A stretch of DNA of 64,000 nucleotides from Oscillospiraceae bacterium (GTDB lineage Bacteria; Bacillota; Clostridia; Oscillospirales; Oscillospiraceae), in assembly GCA_904501855.1 (NCBI GenBank), contig CAJGCI010000002.1, forward strand, positions 1 to 64,000, given 5' to 3'. Positions 43,380-52,674 of the stretch are shown here, piece after piece. The position numbers were made by a program, and so were the translations under genes. Under the pieces are notes generated by a model. The model ran no database searches and was not told the DNA's origin. It saw only the letters and a program-made list of their open reading frames with translations. The first letter of the stretch is position 1; each line of letters opens with the position of its first letter.

Positions 43380-44675
43380 ATGCTCCACTCCAATCTGAAT
43401 ATCAATGATCTAGATCATCTGGAATTTGCCGGCGTCGATGCGGTGGAAATGGCAAAAAAATACGGAACGCCTCTTTATCTGATGGATGAAGACCGCATCC
43501 GTGATCGCTGCCGTGAATATATCCGCTGTATGCATACTTATCTGGGCGAGGCGTCCCATCCTCTGTTTGCAAGCAAAGCCTGCAGTTTTAAGCAGATGTA
43601 CCGCATCGCCAAAGAAGAAGGAATGTATATCGACGTTGTCTCCGGCGGGGAACTCCACACTGCTGTTTCCGTAGACTTTCCTGCCGACCGCATCTTCTTC
43701 CACGGCAACTACAAATCTCCGGCAGAAATCCGGTATTCCATGGAGGTCGGACTGGGTTATATCGTGGTTGACAACCCCGATGAGCTTCACCTTGTTGATG
43801 AACTCGCCGGCGAGATGGGAATCCGGCAGAAGATCCTTCTCCGTATCACTCCCGGTGTAGATGCCCATACCAACAAAAAGATCAACACCGGTCTGGTAGA
43901 CTCCAAGTTTGGCGCTACCATCGAAACGGGACATGCGGAAATGATCGTTCAGGAGGCGCTTTCGTGCAAAAATGTAGAGCTGAAAGGCTTCCACTGCCAT
44001 GTCGGCTCTCAGATCTTTACGGCAACGCCGTTTATGGAAGCAACCGACATCATGATCGCTTTCTGCAAATCCATTCTGAACCGCTATGGATTTACCGCCG
44101 AGATTCTGAACCTCGGCGGCGGACTCGGCGTACGATATATCAAATCCGATCCCACGCTGAACATCGACGTGGTCGTCCGTCAGATCTCGGAAGAGCTTGT
44201 CCGGATCTGCAAGATCATGAAATATCCTCAGCCGGCAATCTTTCTGGAGCCGGGAAGAAGCATCGTAGCAGACTCCGGCATCACCATGTATACCGTGGGC
44301 AGCATCAAACAGATCACGGATGACATCTGCTATGTTGCCATTGACGGCGGCATGACAGATAACCCCCGCTATACGCTGTATCAGGCAGAGCACACATTTC
44401 TTCTTGCAAACCGCATGAGCGCCCCGGTGGATTTCAAGGCAACAATCGCCGGTCGCTGCTGCGAAAGCGGCGACGTGTTGAAGGAGCGCGCCTGGATTCC
44501 GAAGCCAATGGTCGGTGATAACATCGCCACACTGGTAACGGGAGCATACAACTACTCCATGGCCTCCAATTACAACCGGATCCCCCGTGCACCTGTTGTC
44601 ATGATCCGCAACAAAGAAGATTATGTGGCAGTGAAGCGGGAAAACTACGACGATCTGCTTCGCAACGATGTCTAA
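43380..44675 (+). CDS. lysA: LysA, diaminopimelate decarboxylase
   Basis: This 431-residue fold-III PLP enzyme makes L-lysine from meso-diaminopimelate. PLP Lys is in LFASKACSFKQMYR. Further motifs are IDVVSGGELHTAV, HGNYKSP, GFHCHVGSQIF, LNLGGGLGVRY, LEPGRSIVADSG and the dimer-active-site CCESGD. It sits last in the purine transcript with GAGGGAGG upstream, yet it is not a purine gene; sharing the transcript may just be operon read-through. A terminator follows. Confidence 0.95.
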   Translation: MLHSNLNINDLDHLEFAGVDAVEMAKKYGTPLYLMDEDRIRDRCREYIRCMHTYLGEASHPLFASKACSFKQMYRIAKEEGMYIDVVSGGELHTAVSVDFPADRIFFHGNYKSPAEIRYSMEVGLGYIVVDNPDELHLVDELAGEMGIRQKILLRITPGVDAHTNKKINTGLVDSKFGATIETGHAEMIVQEALSCKNVELKGFHCHVGSQIFTATPFMEATDIMIAFCKSILNRYGFTAEILNLGGGLGVRYIKSDPTLNIDVVVRQISEELVRICKIMKYPQPAIFLEPGRSIVADSGITMYTVGSIKQITDDICYVAIDGGMTDNPRYTLYQAEHTFLLANRMSAPVDFKATIAGRCCESGDVLKERAWIPKPMVGDNIATLVTGAYNYSMASNYNRIPRAPVVMIRNKEDYVAVKRENYDDLLRNDV

Positions 44676-44701
44676 TTGCGGATCCCGATTCCTATTCAAA
44701 C

Positions 44702-44747
44702 AAAAAATCACCCCAAAGGACCAAGCCTTTGGGGTGATGCTTTTTCT
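44702..44747. terminator. Bidirectional terminator between lysA and efp
   Basis: A perfect 13-bp stem ATCACCCCAAAGG / CCTTTGGGGTGAT (44707-44738) has an A-run on the left and a T-run on the right. It ends the purine-lysA transcript and convergent efp. Confidence 0.9.
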
Positions 44748-44752
44748 GTTTG

Positions 44753-45310
44753 TTATACGCGGGAAAGATACTCTCCGGTACGGGTGTCGATCTTGATGGT
44801 CTCGCCCTGCTCAATGAACAGAGGAACCTTAATTTCAGCACCGGTTTCCAGTGTCGCCGGTTTCGTCGCGTTAGTTGCTGTGTTTCCTGCAAAGCCGGGG
44901 TCGGTAGCCGTAACTTCCAGTTCAACGAACATCGGAGGCTCAACATTAAACACGCTTCCCTTATAGGAAGATACGATACAGCTCATGTTTTCTTTTACGA
45001 ATTTGAAGTTGTCGTTCAGAACACTCTTTTCGATCGGCTCCAGCTCGTAGGTCTCCGGATCCATGAAATAATAAAGATCGCCATCTACATAGCTGAATTC
45101 CATGGTCTTTCTGTCAACTGTCGCATTCTCAAATTTTGCCGTGGGGTTGAAAGAAGTTTCCGTAACGGCACCGGTTATAACATTCTTCATCTTGGTACGG
45201 ACGAATGCAGCGCCTTTACCCGGCTTGACGTGCTGGAATTCCACGACCTGCATAACCTGTCCATCCATCTCGAATGTAACACCATTTCTAAAATCGCCTG
45301 CTGTAATCAT
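44753..45310 (-). CDS. efp: Elongation factor P
   Basis: This 185-residue three-domain protein relieves ribosome stalling at polyproline stretches. The conserved loop [12 protein letters not shown] carries Lys 32, the residue modified in many bacteria. The N-terminal KOW-like and C-terminal OB domains are complete ([18 protein letters not shown] near the end). No epmA, epmB or yeiP gene is nearby, and the loop lacks features of the arginine-rhamnosylated type. The ATG follows AGGAGGAG, and a good promoter lies upstream. A polyproline-rich protein (an anti-sigma factor) is encoded in this same window. Confidence 0.95.
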   Translation of the reverse strand: MITAGDFRNGVTFEMDGQVMQVVEFQHVKPGKGAAFVRTKMKNVITGAVTETSFNPTAKFENATVDRKTMEFSYVDGDLYYFMDPETYELEPIEKSVLNDNFKFVKENMSCIVSSYKGSVFNVEPPMFVELEVTATDPGFAGNTATNATKPATLETGAEIKVPLFIEQGETIKIDTRTGEYLSRV

Positions 45311-45350
45311 AAAGGATCTCCTCCTAGTAGTATATCAAGTCTTTCGGCTT

Positions 45351-45379
45351 ATTCTACAATATATATAGGGTTTTTGCAA
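45351..45379 (-). promoter_or_regulatory. Predicted promoter of efp
   Basis: On the minus strand, -35 TTGCAA (45374-45379) and -10 TAGAAT (45351-45356) are separated by 17 bp. Confidence 0.65.
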
Positions 45380-45437
45380 CCTTATTTTCCCGCTGCCGGA
45401 CGCCGTGCAACGGACCATTTTTCTCCTGTTTTTCTGG

Positions 45438-45638
45438 CTATTTTCCCTTTCTTGCGAGGGAAAGAATCATGTAGATTACCAGAAGACATGTTCCCAGTCC
45501 GTACAGGATAACATAGAGTACTGACGGCGCTTTTGGAATGCAGAAATTAACGATCGCTGTGATTGCGACAATCAGCAGTCCCGTAAAAAGCCATCGGTTT
45601 ACCCCTTCCAGAAACGTTTTTTTCGCTTTTTTCAGCAT
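45438..45638 (-). CDS. Small two-helix membrane protein, unknown function
   Basis: This 66-residue protein has two hydrophobic helices (FTGLLIVAITAIVNFCI and SVLYVILYGLGTCLLVIYMIL) framed by basic ends, giving a likely hairpin topology. I do not recognise a family. GGAGG lies just before the ATG, and the gene starts 13 bp after the M24 peptidase stop, so it is probably the last gene of the regulator-kinase-peptidase transcript. No terminator was seen after it; efp has its own promoter downstream. Confidence 0.7.
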   Translation of the reverse strand: MLKKAKKTFLEGVNRWLFTGLLIVAITAIVNFCIPKAPSVLYVILYGLGTCLLVIYMILSLARKGK

Positions 45639-45651
45639 AGTCGTTCCTCCA

Positions 45652-46722
45652 TTATAAAATGATCAGCTGTTTCGGCGCTTCCGTGATCACTTCCGCATGA
45701 TCCCTGCGCAGTATCATGACATCTTCGATTCGAACACCGAACCGGCCGGGAAGATAGATCCCCGGTTCCGCCGACACCACGGCGCCCTCCGGCATGATAG
45801 TCTGAGATCTCGGCATTGCATTGGGTGCCTCATGGATATCCAGACCCAAACTGTGTCCGAAGCTGTGCCCGAAATACGCTCCGTATCCGGCATTGTCTAT
45901 TACATCTCGTGCCGCCTTGTCGATCTCTGCTCCGGTAATGCCTGCCCTGGCATTTTCGATTCCCCGCAGCTGTGCCTCCAGCACGATCTCATAGATTTTT
46001 TTCATCTCATCCGTCACGTGTCCCACCGCAACGGTCCTGGTCATATCCGAACAATATCCTCCTTTGAGGCACCCGAAGTCCATGGTGACGAAATCTCCGT
46101 CCTGGACGGCCACATCTCCGGGAACCCCGTGGGGCATACTGGTCTTTTTTCCGGTGATGGAAATGGTATCGAAGGAGTTGCCTTCCGCACCGTATTTCAT
46201 CATCCGGTAGTTCAACTCTGCTGCGATCTCGCGCTCTGTGATTCCGGGCCGGATGAGGCCAAGAACATCTTCCAGTGCTCGCTCCGAAATCTTCTGCGCA
46301 GCTCTCATGTATTCCAGCTCATCTTCCGATTTGGAGGCTCTGAGATCCTGAAAGATTTTCTGTGCCGGGATCATATGCAGGCCAAGGACTTCTTCATAAC
46401 GGAGATACTCCTGATAGGAAAGCTTTTCCTCTTCCGCGCCCAGTTTTTCGATCTTCTCCTTCTGAAGAATCTCCTGAATACACGGAACGAGACGGCGTTC
46501 CTGTCCGAAAAGGATTACCTGTGTACGCTCCGATACGGCATGCTCCGCCGCTTCGACGTATCTGGAATCCGTAATGAGATAGGCATGTTCTCTTGTGACG
46601 ATCACGGCGCCGTCTGTAAAGGCAAACCCTGTTGCGTAACGCTGATTTTTTTCATCGGTGATCAGTACCGCGTCCAGTTCTCTCTCCTGCAGTTTATTCT
46701 GTATCTCTCTAATCTTGTCCAT
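45652..46722 (-). CDS. M24-family aminopeptidase (Xaa-Pro aminopeptidase-like)
   Basis: This 356-residue protein has the creatinase-like N-terminal domain and the C-terminal pita-bread fold with dinuclear metal ligands. These are Asp in MDFGCLKGGYCSDMTR, His in FGHSLGLDIHEAP, and Glu in SAEPGIYLP and GVRIEDVM. It removes N-terminal residues preceding proline in the cytosol. Size agrees with Bacillus YqhT/PepP-type enzymes. The ATG has AAGGA upstream. It overlaps the histidine kinase gene by 14 bp, so it is translated with the two-component system. Confidence 0.9.
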   Translation of the reverse strand: MDKIREIQNKLQERELDAVLITDEKNQRYATGFAFTDGAVIVTREHAYLITDSRYVEAAEHAVSERTQVILFGQERRLVPCIQEILQKEKIEKLGAEEEKLSYQEYLRYEEVLGLHMIPAQKIFQDLRASKSEDELEYMRAAQKISERALEDVLGLIRPGITEREIAAELNYRMMKYGAEGNSFDTISITGKKTSMPHGVPGDVAVQDGDFVTMDFGCLKGGYCSDMTRTVAVGHVTDEMKKIYEIVLEAQLRGIENARAGITGAEIDKAARDVIDNAGYGAYFGHSFGHSLGLDIHEAPNAMPRSQTIMPEGAVVSAEPGIYLPGRFGVRIEDVMILRRDHAEVITEAPKQLIIL

Positions 46723-48196
46723 TGAAAAATCCTTCTTCGATAGTCTCTTTTGTTGCGGTACAGGGAGGTCCTTTCGGCAGGGTCACGATGAATCGTGTTC
46801 CCTGCGGCTCCACATCTTCCACATCGATGGTTCCCCGGTGCTGAATCACTGCATCATGCGCAATGCTGAGCCCCAGACCGCTGCCTCCGGCTTCTCTGGA
46901 CCGGGCTTTGTCGACACGATAAAACCGGTGGAAGATGGATTCCCGTTCGTTCTCCGGGATTCCGATTCCCGTATCTTCCACTTCCATGCGAATCCGGTCT
47001 CCGGCGGTGCGCAGCGTTACCGTAACTTTCCCATTTGGTACGTTGTATTTGATCGCGTTTTCCACCAGATTGAACACGACATGATAAAGATCATTTTCCG
47101 TGGCCAATACGATGCTGTCCGGTTCGAGATCCAGCCGAATCTCCACATTCTGCTCGGACGACAGCGGCTTCAGGAGCGCGACGGCCTCTTCGGTCACCTT
47201 CGTCATGTTTACCGGCACCGAGTTTCCGGCTGTTCCATCATCCAGCCTGCTCAGATCCAGCAGTTCCTCCGTCATTTTCTGGAGTCGGTTGCTTTCGTGT
47301 ACGATATCGGCGACAAATTCCCGGATCGTCTCCTCGTCCATATTCTCATTCTGAACGATACTGTCTGCAAGCAATGTAATCGCAGCAATCGGCGTTTTCA
47401 GTTCGTGGGAGGCATCGGAAACAAATTGTCTGCGCTGTTTCTCCGTGGTCTCCAGCCTCTGCGTCAGGCGGTTAAATTCCCTTCCGAGTTCCGCCACTTC
47501 GTCTTCTCCCTCTGTGAGGAATCTCTGGGAATAGTCTCCCTCTGCAACTTTCTTCGTCATTTCCGCCAGCGTTACGATGCGCTTGGTAAGAAGGCTCGTC
47601 ATCAGAATATCCGCCAGCAGAGCAAGTATGCATATAAATGCGGAAATCGTCCGGATCCTGCTCTGGATCCCGGTGATGATTCCTGCCTGTTCCTCGTCCT
47701 TTTCGTCCAGATATACTGCTCCGACCACTTTTGCATCCCGGAGGATGGGCACCGCAACGTGGCTGAAAAAAGCCTCGCTGGTGAAACGGGAATAAAAAGA
47801 GGTCTTTCCTTCCATTGCACGGGCAATCGCTTTTATCTCCGGCTGCTGTCCGGTCTGGTTTTCCTCTGCGGCAGAGTCATAAAGGACCCGGCCTTTCTCA
47901 TTGGTCACCAGAACTCTTTCATAATTGTCCAGCTCCAGCAGATTCAGAACCTCTGCGATACTCTCCCGGGAAAGGTGGTCCAGTGAGGCCAGGGAGGATG
48001 CTGCTGTACCCGCCTGGTTTGTCATCGCAGTCTGTTTTTCGGAAAAGACCAGATCGCGGGAAGAACGGATGGGATAGGAGTTGAGCAGTGCCAGCAGAAT
48101 CACTACAAGGGCGGTCGTCAGTCCGACGAACTTGAACCGCACACCGGTAAGGTGTTTCCGGATGTTTCGCTTTGCCTCATCTTTTTTATTCTGCAA
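46709..48196 (-). CDS. Sensor histidine kinase with extracytoplasmic sensor and HAMP
   Basis: This 495-residue membrane kinase has TM1 (about 22-42), an extracytoplasmic region (about 45-185, with a PAS/Cache-like RVLVTNEKGRVLYDS stretch) and TM2. A HAMP segment follows (KKVAEGDYSQRF), then HisKA with FVSDASHELKTPIAA (phospho-His at about 264) and the HATPase (ENAIKYN, DTGIGIP, GSGLGLSI). It phosphorylates the response regulator encoded just upstream. Start TTG 48196 overlaps that gene by 11 bp; GGTGGG lies 8 nt before. The stimulus is unknown, but the neighbouring D,D-carboxypeptidase suggests the envelope. Confidence 0.9.
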   Translation of the reverse strand: MQNKKDEAKRNIRKHLTGVRFKFVGLTTALVVILLALLNSYPIRSSRDLVFSEKQTAMTNQAGTAASSLASLDHLSRESIAEVLNLLELDNYERVLVTNEKGRVLYDSAAEENQTGQQPEIKAIARAMEGKTSFYSRFTSEAFFSHVAVPILRDAKVVGAVYLDEKDEEQAGIITGIQSRIRTISAFICILALLADILMTSLLTKRIVTLAEMTKKVAEGDYSQRFLTEGEDEVAELGREFNRLTQRLETTEKQRRQFVSDASHELKTPIAAITLLADSIVQNENMDEETIREFVADIVHESNRLQKMTEELLDLSRLDDGTAGNSVPVNMTKVTEEAVALLKPLSSEQNVEIRLDLEPDSIVLATENDLYHVVFNLVENAIKYNVPNGKVTVTLRTAGDRIRMEVEDTGIGIPENERESIFHRFYRVDKARSREAGGSGLGLSIAHDAVIQHRGTIDVEDVEPQGTRFIVTLPKGPPCTATKETIEEGFFNGQD

Positions 48197-48872
48197 AGTG
48201 ATATCCCACCCCCCGTTTTGTGATTATGTATCTGGGATGAGCAGGGTCCCGCTCCAGCTTTTCTCTCAAGCGGCGGACGTGAACGTCGACCGTTCGGATC
48301 TCTCCCTGATAGTCGTATTCCCATACCATGCTGAGAAGCTGTTCGCGGGAGTACACAATTCCCGGATGTTCCATCAGAAATTCCAAAAGATCAAATTCTT
48401 TCAGCGTCAGCTCCACGGGCTGTCCGTTTTTCTCTACAAAACGGGTCTTGGGTGTCAGTGACAGCTCTCCGAAGCGAAGGACGCGCTCGCCTTCTTTCGC
48501 CGCGGTGGCCACAATTCCCGCCCGTCGAATCAGCGCCCTGACACGGGCTTTCAGTTCCATGATGCTGAAAGGCTTTGTAATATAATCATCCGCTCCGGAT
48601 TCAAAACCGAGCAGTTTGTCGGATTCCTCTCCCTTCGCGGTAAGCATGATCACCGGAACCGTGGAAAATGTGCGTATCTCGCGGCAGGCCTGCAATCCAT
48701 CCTTTTTCGGCATCATCAGATCCAGAATGATGAGATCATATTCGGTCTGTTTTGCCTGCAGTATCGCGGCTTCCCCATCATACGCGACATCCACTTCGTA
48801 TCCCTCGGTCTGAAGGTTGAACTTGATTCCTTTTACAAATGCTTTTTCATCATCGACTACCAATATTTTCAA
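48186..48872 (-). CDS. OmpR/PhoB-family response regulator
   Basis: This 228-residue regulator has a receiver domain (VVDDEK, phospho-Asp 51 in ILDLMMPK, Thr in MLTAK, Lys 100 in YITKPFS) and a winged-helix DNA-binding domain (ELTLKEFDLLEFLMEHPG, VDVHVRRLREKLE, TKRGVGYHF). It is the partner of the kinase that follows. The start is TTG at 48872 with AGGTGGG upstream. It is divergent from the D,D-carboxypeptidase gene, with only 129 bp between starts, so it may control that gene; this is inference. Confidence 0.92.
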   Translation of the reverse strand: MKILVVDDEKAFVKGIKFNLQTEGYEVDVAYDGEAAILQAKQTEYDLIILDLMMPKKDGLQACREIRTFSTVPVIMLTAKGEESDKLLGFESGADDYITKPFSIMELKARVRALIRRAGIVATAAKEGERVLRFGELSLTPKTRFVEKNGQPVELTLKEFDLLEFLMEHPGIVYSREQLLSMVWEYDYQGEIRTVDVHVRRLREKLERDPAHPRYIITKRGVGYHFAE

Positions 48873-48915
48873 ACAAGTCCCACCTTTCTCCTCTCAAGGA
48901 ATACTGTTCCACACG

Positions 48916-48944
48916 TTGCTTTTCGTCCAGATAATACATATAAT
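48916..48944 (+). promoter_or_regulatory. Predicted promoter of the D,D-carboxypeptidase gene
   Basis: The -35 is TTGCTT (48916-48921) and the -10 is a consensus TATAAT (48939-48944), with a 17-bp spacer. Confidence 0.6.
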
Positions 48945-49001
48945 AAATTCATATGTATGGTTATTATATAACATAACCCTGAAAATTTGGAGTAATTATC
49001 G

Positions 49002-50639
49002 ATGGTAAAATCACTAAAACCCATTATCGTCCTGCTTCTGTTGAGTTTTTGCCTTTGGTTCCTCCAGCCGGTAATCCACGTCTGGGCAGAGCCGGATTCC
49101 GAGGCTGTCACGGAATCAGCAGAATCCGACGCGGAGGAAAAAGACGAGGAGTCGGAAGAGGAGGACGAGGCGGAGGAGAAGGCCGAAACCAACGAGGACG
49201 GTCTTACCATGCCGACCCTGAATTCCAAAAGCATCCTTCTTATGGACCGTGATTCGGGAAAGATTCTTTATTCCCGCAACCCCGACAAAAAGATGGAGCC
49301 GGCAAGTCTTACCAAGATCGTTACCTGTCTGCTTGCCGTAGAGGCCATTGAGGCCGGAACCATTTCCGAAGACGAAAAGTTCGAGGCGTCCAAGCACTGT
49401 CTGGACGGACTGGATGAGGAATCTTCATCCACCGGAATCGTTCCCGGCGAGCGGCTTACCATGAAGGAACTGCTTTACTGCGCCCTTCTGGGTTCTGCCG
49501 GAGAGGCCTGCAATATCATTGCGGAAGCGCTTGCTGGCAGCATTTCGGATTTCGTCGACGAGATGAATGAATGGGTACTGGATCTGGGTTGTACCGGAAC
49601 ACATTTTGTCAACACCCACGGAATGCCGGCAAATGATCACTATTCCACTGCCAGTGATATGATGCTCATCTCTGAGGAGGCCATGGGTCATCCGATGTTT
49701 GCAGAAATCTGCAATACTCCCTCCTATACGGTTCCCTCAACGAACAAAGCTGACGAGCGAGTCATATACAATTCCAACGCACTTATCAGTTCTCAGGGTA
49801 TTTACGGCGGCAATTTCCTATACAGCAATGCTTCCGGCATCAAAACCGGGCATACCACAGCGGCGGGATATTGTCTTTCCTCTACCGCGGAGAAAGACGG
49901 CGTCCGGCTGATGTGTGTCGTTCTTGGCGGCGGAACTTCCCTTCGGGATGACATGGCGACGGACTTTCAGAATTTCTCTGATACCATCCACCTGTATGAC
50001 TGGGCATTCGAAAACTACTCCTATTACACGGTCCTCCATTCCGATGATCTGGTAAAAGAGATCTCTCTTCTGTATGCGCCGTCCGATGCCTCCACGGTCA
50101 CACTGCATCCGGACAAGGATCTTTCCGTTCTTCTTCCTTCCAATGTGAATCCCGAGGATTTTGAGTTGCGGATCTCGCTGTATGAAGAAAATCCTGCCGC
50201 CCCGGTGGATGCCGGTCAGGCGATGGGAGATGTTACGGTCTCTCTGAACGGTGTGGATTACGGAAAAGCCAAACTGTTGACAACTTCGTCGGTTGACGTT
50301 TCTCAGTCTCAGATCCTAAAGGCGCAGCTCCGGAAGGCATTCGGACACACCTGGCTCTGGCTCCTCCTTCTGATCATCCTGCTCTTCATTCTTCTCTATG
50401 CCTTTATGGTGATAAATTACCGCCGCAAGCGGCAGAGACAATTGCAGAGAAAGCGTCAACAGGCGCAGGCCAGAGTGCAGCAGAAAACACAGCATGCGCG
50501 GAATCAGATGGCTCCCCGAACCGGAAAGATGCGGGATTACGATTCCTCCGGAAGACCAAAAGATCCCAACGCAGAAAAGCACGACTATTTTGAAGAATTC
50601 TTCCGGAATGAAGAAAAAATGAATAAGAAGCGGCATTGA
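49002..50639 (+). CDS. D-alanyl-D-alanine carboxypeptidase (DacF/PBP5-like), membrane anchored
   Basis: This 545-residue S11 peptidase has an N-terminal signal peptide (about 1-29), then an acidic linker of about 35 residues. The catalytic domain has SLTK (102-105) and IKTGHT (about 280). A C-terminal membrane helix (WLWLLLLIILLFILLYAFMV) is followed by a highly basic cytoplasmic tail. It trims D-alanine from peptidoglycan stem peptides. Odd point: the usual SxN motif reads SAG (GSAGEACN, Ser 165), with Gly in place of Asn. The anchor is a true transmembrane helix, where PBP5 has an amphipathic one. It is divergent from a two-component system. Confidence 0.87.
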   Translation: MVKSLKPIIVLLLLSFCLWFLQPVIHVWAEPDSEAVTESAESDAEEKDEESEEEDEAEEKAETNEDGLTMPTLNSKSILLMDRDSGKILYSRNPDKKMEPASLTKIVTCLLAVEAIEAGTISEDEKFEASKHCLDGLDEESSSTGIVPGERLTMKELLYCALLGSAGEACNIIAEALAGSISDFVDEMNEWVLDLGCTGTHFVNTHGMPANDHYSTASDMMLISEEAMGHPMFAEICNTPSYTVPSTNKADERVIYNSNALISSQGIYGGNFLYSNASGIKTGHTTAAGYCLSSTAEKDGVRLMCVVLGGGTSLRDDMATDFQNFSDTIHLYDWAFENYSYYTVLHSDDLVKEISLLYAPSDASTVTLHPDKDLSVLLPSNVNPEDFELRISLYEENPAAPVDAGQAMGDVTVSLNGVDYGKAKLLTTSSVDVSQSQILKAQLRKAFGHTWLWLLLLIILLFILLYAFMVINYRRKRQRQLQRKRQQAQARVQQKTQHARNQMAPRTGKMRDYDSSGRPKDPNAEKHDYFEEFFRNEEKMNKKRH

Positions 50640-50651
50640 TTCCGTTGTTTT

Positions 50652-50686
50652 TTAAGGGCAGGCTTTTCGAGGCCTGCTCTTCTTAT
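50652..50686 (+). terminator. Terminator candidate after the carboxypeptidase gene
   Basis: The AGGGCAGGC / GCCTGCTCT stem (50655-50680, one G-U pair) is followed by only a short T-rich stretch, so it is of moderate strength. Confidence 0.55.
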
Positions 50687-50706
50687 GTCCGTTTCTTCTG
50701 CGGGGT

Positions 50707-50735
50707 TTGCAATCTTTGCCCAGATATGCTAATAT
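50707..50735 (+). promoter_or_regulatory. Predicted promoter of typA
   Basis: The -35 is TTGCAA (50707-50712) and the -10 is TAATAT (50730-50735), with a 17-bp spacer. Confidence 0.6.
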
Positions 50736-50797
50736 CCATTTTTGTGTGTAAGAAATAATGGAACAAAATTCATGCTGCAGGAAGGGATGCAACTACT

Positions 50798-52618
50798 ATG
50801 TCACAAATCCGAAATGTTGCTATTATCGCCCACGTCGACCATGGCAAGACGACACTGGTTGACGAGATGTTAAAGCAGTCTGGTGTATATCGTGAAAACC
50901 AGGAGATTGTCGAGCGCGTCATGGACTCCAACGATCTGGAGCGGGAGCGCGGAATCACCATCATGGCTAAAAACACCGCAGTCACTTACGGCGACACGAA
51001 AATAAACATCGTTGACACCCCGGGCCACGCCGATTTCGGCGGTGAAGTGGAACGGATTCTGAAGATGGTCAATGGAGTTATTCTGCTGGTGGATGCCGCA
51101 GAGGGCCCCATGCCTCAGACCCGTTTCGTTCTGAGCCGTGCTCTGGAACTGGGACATCGGGTCATCGTCGTCATCAACAAGATCGACCGTCCGGACCAGC
51201 GCGTCCACGAAGTGATCGATGAGGTTCTGGAACTTCTTATTGACCTTAATGCTACTGATGAGCAGCTGGACTCTCCCATGCTGTTCTGTTCCGGCCGTCA
51301 GGGTACTGCAAGCTACTCTCCCGACGTGATCGGCACGGATCTGAAACCGCTGTTTGAAACAATTCTTGAATATATCCCCGAACCGGAGCGAAATCTCGAT
51401 GCTCCGTTCCAGATGCTCGTCTCCAACATCGACTATAACGAGTTTGTCGGACGAATCGCCATCGGCCTGATCCAGCGCGGAACGATCCATCAGAACCAGG
51501 AGATCGAGGTCAGCAATTTCCACACCCCTGACGAGGCGCCTCGCAAGGCAAAGGCGGTCTCCCTTTATGAGTTTGACGGACTGGAGCGCAACCCCGTAAC
51601 GGAAAGCTCTGCCGGGAACATCATTGCAATGAGCGGAATCGGTGACGTGACCATTGGAGATACGATCTGTGAAAAGGGACAGTCGGAAGCGCTTCCCTTT
51701 GTAAAGATTTCAGAACCGACGCTGGAAATGACCTTCTCTGTCAACGACTCTCCTTTCGCCGGAAGAGAAGGTAAATTCGTCACCTCACGTCAGATTCGCG
51801 ACCGTCTGTTCCGTGAGACCCTGAAAGATGTTTCTCTCCGTGTCTCGGAGATTGAAAATGCCACCGACAGTTTTGCGGTTGCCGGACGCGGCGAGATGAG
51901 TCTTTCCATTCTCATCGAGACCATGCGTCGGGAAGGATATGAATTTCAGGTCTCTCCTCCCCGTGTACTGTATCGAACAATCGACGGCCAGCAGTGTGAA
52001 CCCATCGAACGGGTCGTCGTAGACGTCCCTCAGGAATATGTCGGCTCCGTCATTGAAAAGCTTGGCTCCCGTAAAGGAGAGCTGCTGGAAATGACGCCGG
52101 TCGGAAAGCGTTCAAAAGTGGAGTTCCTTGTCCCGTCCCGCGGTCTGTTCGGATATCGCAACGAATTTCTCACGGACACAAAGGGCGAGGGGATCCTGGC
52201 ATCTGTGTTTGAAAAATATGAACCGTACAAAGGAGATATCTCCCGCCGCAATTCCGGTTCTCTGATCGCCTACGAGACCGGCGAGAGCGTGACCTATGGT
52301 CTGTTTGCCGCGCAGGACCGCGGCGCGCTGTTCATTGGCCCCGGCGTGCCGGTGTACGGCGGAATGATCGTGGGGCAGTGTCCGAAACAGGAAGATATCA
52401 CGGTCAACGTGTGCAAGAAAAAACAGCTGACGAACACCCGAGCCTCCGGCAGCGACGAAGCGCTTCGTCTGGTTCCTCCCAGAAGACTGAGTTTGGAACA
52501 GTGTCTGGAATTTCTGGCAGATGACGAGCTTCTGGAGGTCACACCGGAAAATCTCCGTCTGAGAAAAAGCATACTGAACCACGAAAAACGCATGAAGACC
52601 CTGATGCGCAACCGTTAA
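50798..52618 (+). CDS. typA: TypA/BipA ribosome-associated GTPase
   Basis: This 606-residue translational GTPase has G1 [10 protein letters not shown] (11-20), the G2 region RERGITI, G3 [10 protein letters not shown] and G4 NKID. EF-G-like domains and the BipA-specific C-terminal region follow ([33 protein letters not shown]). It binds the ribosome and helps large-subunit assembly and stress adaptation. Length and C-terminus are normal. It is monocistronic, with its own promoter and a strong terminator. Confidence 0.96.
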   Translation: MSQIRNVAIIAHVDHGKTTLVDEMLKQSGVYRENQEIVERVMDSNDLERERGITIMAKNTAVTYGDTKINIVDTPGHADFGGEVERILKMVNGVILLVDAAEGPMPQTRFVLSRALELGHRVIVVINKIDRPDQRVHEVIDEVLELLIDLNATDEQLDSPMLFCSGRQGTASYSPDVIGTDLKPLFETILEYIPEPERNLDAPFQMLVSNIDYNEFVGRIAIGLIQRGTIHQNQEIEVSNFHTPDEAPRKAKAVSLYEFDGLERNPVTESSAGNIIAMSGIGDVTIGDTICEKGQSEALPFVKISEPTLEMTFSVNDSPFAGREGKFVTSRQIRDRLFRETLKDVSLRVSEIENATDSFAVAGRGEMSLSILIETMRREGYEFQVSPPRVLYRTIDGQQCEPIERVVVDVPQEYVGSVIEKLGSRKGELLEMTPVGKRSKVEFLVPSRGLFGYRNEFLTDTKGEGILASVFEKYEPYKGDISRRNSGSLIAYETGESVTYGLFAAQDRGALFIGPGVPVYGGMIVGQCPKQEDITVNVCKKKQLTNTRASGSDEALRLVPPRRLSLEQCLEFLADDELLEVTPENLRLRKSILNHEKRMKTLMRNR

Positions 52619-52623
52619 CAAGC

Positions 52624-52666
52624 AAAAATCTGCACCATCAAAATCGATGGTGCAGATTTATTTTTT
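52624..52666. terminator. Bidirectional terminator after typA
   Basis: A perfect 14-bp stem AAATCTGCACCATC / GATGGTGCAGATTT (52626-52658) is flanked by an A-run and a T6 run. It serves typA and the convergent unknown gene. Confidence 0.9.
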
Positions 52667-52674
52667 GTTTAAGA

